A DNA stretch of 6,861 nucleotides, taken from the NCBI GenBank assembly GCA_030149625.1, contig JASLHP010000368.1, positions 1 through 6,861 of the forward strand, in the 5' to 3' direction. The stretch comes from Solirubrobacteraceae bacterium. GTDB lineage: Bacteria; Actinomycetota; Thermoleophilia; Solirubrobacterales; Solirubrobacteraceae. The first letter of the stretch is position 1. Each line of letters begins with the position of its first letter. Below the pieces are notes generated by a model. The model did not search any database. It had not been told where the DNA came from and saw only the letters and a program-made list of their open reading frames with translations. Below are positions 4,201 to 6,861 of the stretch, piece after piece. The translations under genes and the position numbers were made by a program.

Positions 4201-6861
4201 TCCGGCTGCGAGCACGACGACGGAACTGAAAAGCGAGGACGAACAGGCCGTCCCGGCGAACACGAAAGCACCGACGCTGTCGAGCGCGGAAGCCGAAGTC
4301 GGCAAGAAGATCAGCGTCGGCGAAGGCGCATGGAGCGGCGGGCCGCAGGCATACGCGTTTCAGTGGGAACGCTGCAACCCGGCGAACGGGGAATGCGCGG
4401 CGATTCCGGGCGCGGTCAACCAGAGCTACTACCCCGTCGCCGCGGATGCGCAGCACGAGCTGCAGGCCAGGGTCAAAGCGCTCAATCCAGACGGGACCGG
4501 CACGGCGGTCACGACGAGCGTGGCGGTGCACACGGGGACGCCGAGCTCGCCGGCGCCGGAACCGCCATCGGTCGGCACGAACGCGGTGTGGACGATCGAC
4601 TATCAGGTGCCGCTGTCGGGCACGGAACTGCCGACGCTGACGGGCGCGGAAGCCGCGAAGTGGGGGCAGACGAACGATGTCCCGAGGGAAGGGACCGCGA
4701 TCTTCCCCCCGGACGAGCCGATGGGCTGGCCCGCGGACGCGTACAAGCGAGCGACGATCCAGTACCTCGACAGCCAGGGTCGCACGGTCAACGTCGCGAC
4801 GCCGACGGGCGGTGTCTCGACGACGGAATACAACAAATACAACGATGTCGTGCGCACGCTCAGCGCGGACGATCGCGCGGCGGCGCTCAAAGAAGGCTGC
4901 GAATCGGAAGCGAGCTGCAAGTCGGCGGAAACGTCGAAGCTGCTCGACACCGAGAACACATACGAAGAAAAAGGCAGCGAACCCGGAACCGAGCTGTTGA
5001 GCAGCCTCGGGCCGCAGCACACGGTCGAGCTCACGGACGGAGCGCAGGTCCAAGCCCGCGAGCACACGCTCGACAGCTACGACGAAGGCGCACCCGCTGG
5101 CGGTCCGTACGACCTGGTGACGAAGATGACGCAGGGCGCGGTGATCGCCGGCAAAGAAGAACCGGAATCGGTTCGCACCACGGTCACCTCCTACACCGGC
5201 CCAGGCGTCGAGGAAAACCTGGGATGGAGACTCCGCAAGCCGATCTCGGTCACGACCGACCCGACCACCGCCGATCCGGGCGGATTGAATCTGGTGCACA
5301 CGACCGAATACGAACCGAACACGGGCGAGCTGGTGGAGACGAAGTTGCCCGCGGCGGCCGGCAAGGACGCGAAGGTCCCGCCGACGTACGCCGCGATGTT
5401 CGGCGCGAAAGGCGCGGGGGCGGGCCAGCTCGAAAAGCCGACCTACGACGCGATCGACGCGCACGGGAACGTGTGGGTCACCGAGTATGCGAGCAACCGC
5501 ATCTCCGAGTTCTCCGCGTCCGGGGCATTCGTCGAGACGGTCGGCTGGGGCGTCGGCAACGGCGAAGCGAAGCTCGAGGTCTGTACCAGCGGCTGCAAAG
5601 CGGGGATCGCCGGCGCGGGCAAAGGCCAGCTCTCAGAACCCACCGGCATCGCGATCGCGGGCGGCCTCATCTATGTCGTGGACTCCGGCAACAACCGCGT
5701 GGCGGTGTTCAACGAAAAAGGCGAATGGGCGAACCAGTGGGGCGCTACCGGGGCCGGCGCCAGCCAGTTCAAAACGCCGCTCGCGATCGCCGTCAGCCCG
5801 AGCGCCGGCGTGTGGGTCGGCGACTCGCTCAACCGGCGGCTGCAGGAGTTCAACGCGGAAGGGAAATTCATCGAGGCCGTGGGCTGGGGCGTGAGCAACG
5901 GCAAAGCCGAATACGAGGTGTGCACGAGCAGCTGTCAGGCCGGCATCAAAGGCTCCGGCAGCGGCGAGTTCGCGAGCACCTGGGGCATGGCGTTCGCCGG
6001 CGCCACCCTGTACGTGACCGACACCGGCAACAACCGCGTGCAGGAGATCAACGAAAAAAGCGAACCCGCGGGCCAATTCGGCACGGCCGGGACCGGCAAC
6101 GGGCAGCTCGAATCGCCGGTCGGGATCGCGACCAGCCCCACGACCGGCAACCTGTATGTGACCGACACGGGCAACAACCGCATGCAGGTGTTCACGCCGT
6201 CGGGGGAATACGTCACGCAGTTCGCGTCCTTCGGGACCGGCAACGGGCAGCTCGACTTCCCCGAGGGCGACGCGATCAACGCCTCGGGCGAAATCTATGT
6301 CGTCGACGATCTCAACCACCGAGTGGAGCGCTGGGCGCCGACGATCGTCGGCCCCGAAGGCGCCCACGACACGAAGACCGTCTACTACACCGCGAAAGAA
6401 GAAGCGGAAGTCCCCGAATGCCGCAACCACCCCGAATGGGCCGAGCTGCCGTGCCAGACGGGGCCCGTCGCACAGCCGACGCCCGCGCTGCCGGTGACGA
6501 CGATCAAGGCCTACAACGTCTGGGACGAGCCGCTCAGCACCGTCGAAACGGCTGGCGCGAAGACCCGCACGAAGACCGACAGCTACGACAACGCGGGACG
6601 CTTGAAGACCGCGACTACGGAAAGCAGCGAAGGGACCACGCTACCGACCGTCACCTACAGCTACCTCGCTGAAACCGGCGCGGAAACCGGCGCGCTCACG
6701 AAGCAGAGCACCACCGGCAAGACGATCGCGAGCGTCTACAACACGCTTGGGCAGCTGACGAGCTACACCGACGCGGACGAAAACACCTCCACCTACGAAT
6801 ACGACGTCGACGGCCGCGTTCACAAAACCAACGACGGCAAGGGCACCCAAACCTACATCTA
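1154..6861 (+). CDS. Giant secreted YD/RHS-repeat protein with inserted NHL propeller (3' truncated)
   Basis: A single frame runs without a stop from the start to the right edge: at least 1,902 residues. Order: signal peptide (1-26); N-terminal beta-rich module ending YPIEIDPTL (324-332); unrecognised Trp/Glu-rich module (333-545); Ig-like segment(s) (about 546-703); DUF6531-like segment (715-770); YD/RHS strands (VYDASGRL about 954, YGYDAEG 978); Ig-like G-x-W domain (1039-1126); linker with VWTIDY and FPPDEPMGWP (1145-1200); NHL propeller (1416-1727); YD repeats (1811 onward). The protein is exported, probably forming a beta-cage shell; whether a polymorphic-toxin C-terminus and RHS core follow lies outside the window. 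ATG 1154 was chosen for GGGGGT spacing; in-frame ATGs at 1118, 1142 and 1151 are possible, and the frame is closed by TGA at 1049. The final two bases (TA) could begin a stop, but a Tyr codon is expected there by the YD pattern. No catalytic motif is visible. Presence and class: sure; biological role: unknown. Confidence 0.93.
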   Translation, partial: MRTAALRLLLYVTLSCVGIASWSAAASRASSLTGRESVGSPLIGALVTPASATQAEEVRAQRAARLASPEAVVAREISRTSFEHLDAERARAEDAAAFPATIGEPAGGLPRLPPGARVLGYTTASTARIVLPDDTHAVLDSTAPLASRAADGRFQPLNLGLSEAPGGFRPLTPAVPVTIPRRLADGVSLARSGVSLTPVDAHGLPLTGSEGVTDGASVVYANSARDSDTVAKPASDGVELDVLLRSIDSPERFYFRVGVPAGAKLVSARGGSGAVEVIDGQRVLAAIAPPDAVDAAGTPVRVSMHVAGDLLVLTSDLGSGGYEYPIEIDPTLREASEEGLTPTNWHFIHEGSQFTAEEPEKGWPWTERFGSAHKRGEWGALAYTTQGDSWILLYEMDFSWHEPGSHIETLQEIVSPKKVGESVVVYSEEESSGYYEETIKNQAATPEGNDSAEYLQESNNEGAGGETTVKWAAVVIKQSTLPEAKFNTTSSTIAGQPNVLSASGGWLGPHRGAFELVTEDKGVGVEEWLTGYNSGGDYPLKSKNLLTTHACIGGVQCPEQVREVLTYNGDAGNGHVLPNGETTLYAVAKNGIGSSTAVEHQVKVDAVAPSAVTIAGLGASREIGESEYVVKAETADSLSGIESIALSVDGREVGKAAASCPPGSCVGEWEINGGEFGAGEHKLKVSATDRAGNVTSEEVAFKVHHATPTPVGPGDVNPQSGEFSMQASDVSIAAPGAGLSVGRSYGSRHLKAGGEGPLGPQWSLDLGGQESITRGPNVATLTTATGGLVTFTGKGKEFVSPQGDSNLTLSEEVNAVGSPTEYVLKNAAEGVATRFTLAAPTNEILWKPTRQEGPVAAEVSHYIYQTVEGITEPAYALAPEPAGITTCLRRLEDKEALVAGCRVLAFEYAKETTAKGEKSSEWGAYKGRLKAIQYEAYNQATKEIKPIAVAEYVYDASGRLRAEWNPQISPALKTSYGYDAEGHVTAVSPAGQEPWLLHYGTALADPNTGRLLSAIRPAASTTTELKSEDEQAVPANTKAPTLSSAEAEVGKKISVGEGAWSGGPQAYAFQWERCNPANGECAAIPGAVNQSYYPVAADAQHELQARVKALNPDGTGTAVTTSVAVHTGTPSSPAPEPPSVGTNAVWTIDYQVPLSGTELPTLTGAEAAKWGQTNDVPREGTAIFPPDEPMGWPADAYKRATIQYLDSQGRTVNVATPTGGVSTTEYNKYNDVVRTLSADDRAAALKEGCESEASCKSAETSKLLDTENTYEEKGSEPGTELLSSLGPQHTVELTDGAQVQAREHTLDSYDEGAPAGGPYDLVTKMTQGAVIAGKEEPESVRTTVTSYTGPGVEENLGWRLRKPISVTTDPTTADPGGLNLVHTTEYEPNTGELVETKLPAAAGKDAKVPPTYAAMFGAKGAGAGQLEKPTYDAIDAHGNVWVTEYASNRISEFSASGAFVETVGWGVGNGEAKLEVCTSGCKAGIAGAGKGQLSEPTGIAIAGGLIYVVDSGNNRVAVFNEKGEWANQWGATGAGASQFKTPLAIAVSPSAGVWVGDSLNRRLQEFNAEGKFIEAVGWGVSNGKAEYEVCTSSCQAGIKGSGSGEFASTWGMAFAGATLYVTDTGNNRVQEINEKSEPAGQFGTAGTGNGQLESPVGIATSPTTGNLYVTDTGNNRMQVFTPSGEYVTQFASFGTGNGQLDFPEGDAINASGEIYVVDDLNHRVERWAPTIVGPEGAHDTKTVYYTAKEEAEVPECRNHPEWAELPCQTGPVAQPTPALPVTTIKAYNVWDEPLSTVETAGAKTRTKTDSYDNAGRLKTATTESSEGTTLPTVTYSYLAETGAETGALTKQSTTGKTIASVYNTLGQLTSYTDADENTSTYEYDVDGRVHKTNDGKGTQTYI
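1241..2149 (+). other. N-terminal module of the giant protein ending YPIEIDPTL
   Basis: About 300 residues with alternating hydrophobic strands and no Cys. From memory, similar segments ending in YPI-x-(V/I)-DP-T precede the repeats in many actinobacterial RHS-type secreted proteins. Only two Lys are present and Arg is frequent, unlike the remainder of the protein. No enzymatic motif was seen; a structural or anchoring role is inference. Confidence 0.55.
2150..2788 (+). other. Unrecognised Trp/Glu-rich module (residues 333-545)
   Basis: Contains NWHF, GWPWTE, GEWGALAY, SWILLYEMDFSW, KWAAVVI, SGGWLGPHRG and VEEWLTGY, with acidic Glu-rich connecting stretches (SEEESSGYYEE). It has no Cys and no repeat that I can see. 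The aromatic pattern suggests a beta-sandwich or ligand-binding fold, but I do not recognise a family, and no catalytic signature stands out. Confidence 0.5.
2963..3262 (+). other. Bacterial Ig-like domain (residues 604-703)
   Basis: Starts VDAVAPSAVTIAGL and ends GEHKLKVSATDRAGNVTSEEVAFKV, the typical first and last strands of an extracellular Ig-like domain in which a DSLSGI turn and an ATDRAGN motif are characteristic. A Cys pair (660 and 665, SCPPGSC) closes a hairpin in the middle. The preceding segment 546-603 (CIGGVQC, then TLYAVAKNGIGSS) looks like part of another such domain. Confidence 0.65.
3296..3463 (+). other. DUF6531-like segment opening the RHS region
   Basis: GDVNPQSGEFSMQASDVSI is followed by APGAGLSVGRSYGSRH and GPLGPQWSLDLGG. 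This is the DP-V-x-x-x-x-GE-(x)n-D-(x)n-R-x-Y-x-S-R / G-x-GW pattern that marks the first strands of RHS/YD proteins (DUF6531). It shows where the cage-forming beta region begins, at residue 715. The assignment is from the motif, not a profile search. Confidence 0.7.
4268..4531 (+). other. Ig-like domain of the G-x-W type inserted in the YD region (residues 1039-1126)
   Basis: APTLSS, then VGEGAWSGGPQAYAFQWERC, NPANGECAAIPGAV, and ARVKALNPDGTGTA form the repeat-domain pattern common in actinobacterial surface proteins, in which a G-x-W strand, a FQW-x-RC strand and an NPDGT turn recur. Cys 1074 and 1081 can pair across the hairpin. It separates the first YD stretch from the linker that leads to the propeller. 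Confidence 0.75.
5399..6334 (+). repeat. NHL beta-propeller, six repeats (residues 1416-1727)
   Basis: Six repeats start at GQLEKP, GQLSEP, SQFKTP, GEFAST, GQLESP and GQLDFP. Each is followed by a strand such as IYVVDSGNNRV, LYVTDTGNNRV or IYVVDDLNHRV and a partner-binding-type strand such as QEFNAEGKF. Six is the usual blade number of an NHL propeller. Blades 1 and 3 each carry an insertion GWGV(G/S)NG(E/K)A...VCTS(G/S)C. The strands at 6014-6037 and 6158-6181 are nearly identical in DNA and exactly 144 bases apart. NHL propellers commonly bind proteins, nucleic acids or sugars; the ligand here cannot be read. Confidence 0.85.
6584..6861 (+). other. C-terminal YD/RHS repeats continuing past the window
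   Basis: Repeats of the form Y-(D/N)-x-x-G-(R/Q)-(L/V): SYDNAGRLKTATT (1811), VYNTLGQLTSYTD (1862) and YEYDVDGRVHKTND (1883) build a beta-shell resembling RHS proteins. The pattern is still running at the right edge, so a core domain and a variable C-terminal tip, if present, lie beyond it. Confidence 0.82.
6671..6694 (+). repeat. Perfect 12-bp tandem duplication in a YD repeat
   Basis: GAAACCGGCGCG occurs twice in direct succession, encoding ETGA-ETGA between the YSY and LTKQ strands. It preserves the frame and lies in a likely loop. Confidence 0.9.

Noticed and set aside
3089..5464. A 791-codon minus-strand open frame opposite the giant gene, with further long minus-strand frames at 1244-2272, 2318-2953 and 5633-6430
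   Set aside because: These are Arg/Asp/Ala-rich and show no domain or start signal. They arise because G/C-ending codons of the real gene rarely give stops in the opposite strand.
4042..6672. An 876-codon plus-strand open frame overlapping the giant gene in another phase
   Set aside because: Its product is a monotone Arg/Gly/His-rich sequence, while the other phase gives clear NHL, Ig-like and YD motifs. It is a composition artefact.

Overview
The window is G+C-rich (about two thirds by eye, not computed), with strong G/C third-position bias and long stop-free stretches on both strands. The architecture of the main protein (signal peptide, DUF6531-like segment, YD/RHS repeats, an inserted NHL propeller, Ig-like domains of the G-x-W type) resembles giant secreted proteins I know from Thermoleophilia-type Actinobacteria (Solirubrobacter/Conexibacter relatives). 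That taxonomic guess is inference from memory; no marker gene is present.

Layout. (1) Positions 1-185, minus strand: the first 61 codons of a gene that leaves the window at its left edge. It encodes a signal peptide followed by a Thr-Ala dipeptide run, encoded by a near-perfect hexanucleotide repeat. (2) Positions 186-294: a divergent intergenic region with a perfect 7-bp inverted repeat. (3) Positions 295-974, plus strand: a 42-codon Arg-rich small ORF with a good Shine-Dalgarno sequence, whose stop overlaps the likely GTG start of a LuxR/NarL-type regulator. The regulator has an intact helix-turn-helix but a degenerate, shortened receiver-like N-terminus. (4) Positions 975-1153: a non-coding, locally A+T-rich region that probably carries the promoter of the next gene. 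(5) Positions 1154-6861, plus strand: one uninterrupted reading frame of at least 1,902 codons, running off the right edge. It is the dominant gene, a secreted multidomain YD/RHS-NHL protein. Because it has no stop inside the window, a caller that requires a stop codon misses it and reports shadow ORFs instead.

Two of the three main products carry export signals, and a one-component-like regulator lies between them, so this may be a small locus for surface or secreted proteins. The regulator being the controller of either neighbour is inference only. The most informative internal observations are: all 16 mature cysteines of the giant protein fall into eight close pairs; amino-acid and codon use shifts sharply around residue 335; a 210-residue module is unrecognised; and the NHL propeller sits inside the YD/RHS region with two matching CTSxC insertions. 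I did not find a CRISPR array, tRNA, rRNA, transposase or integrase.
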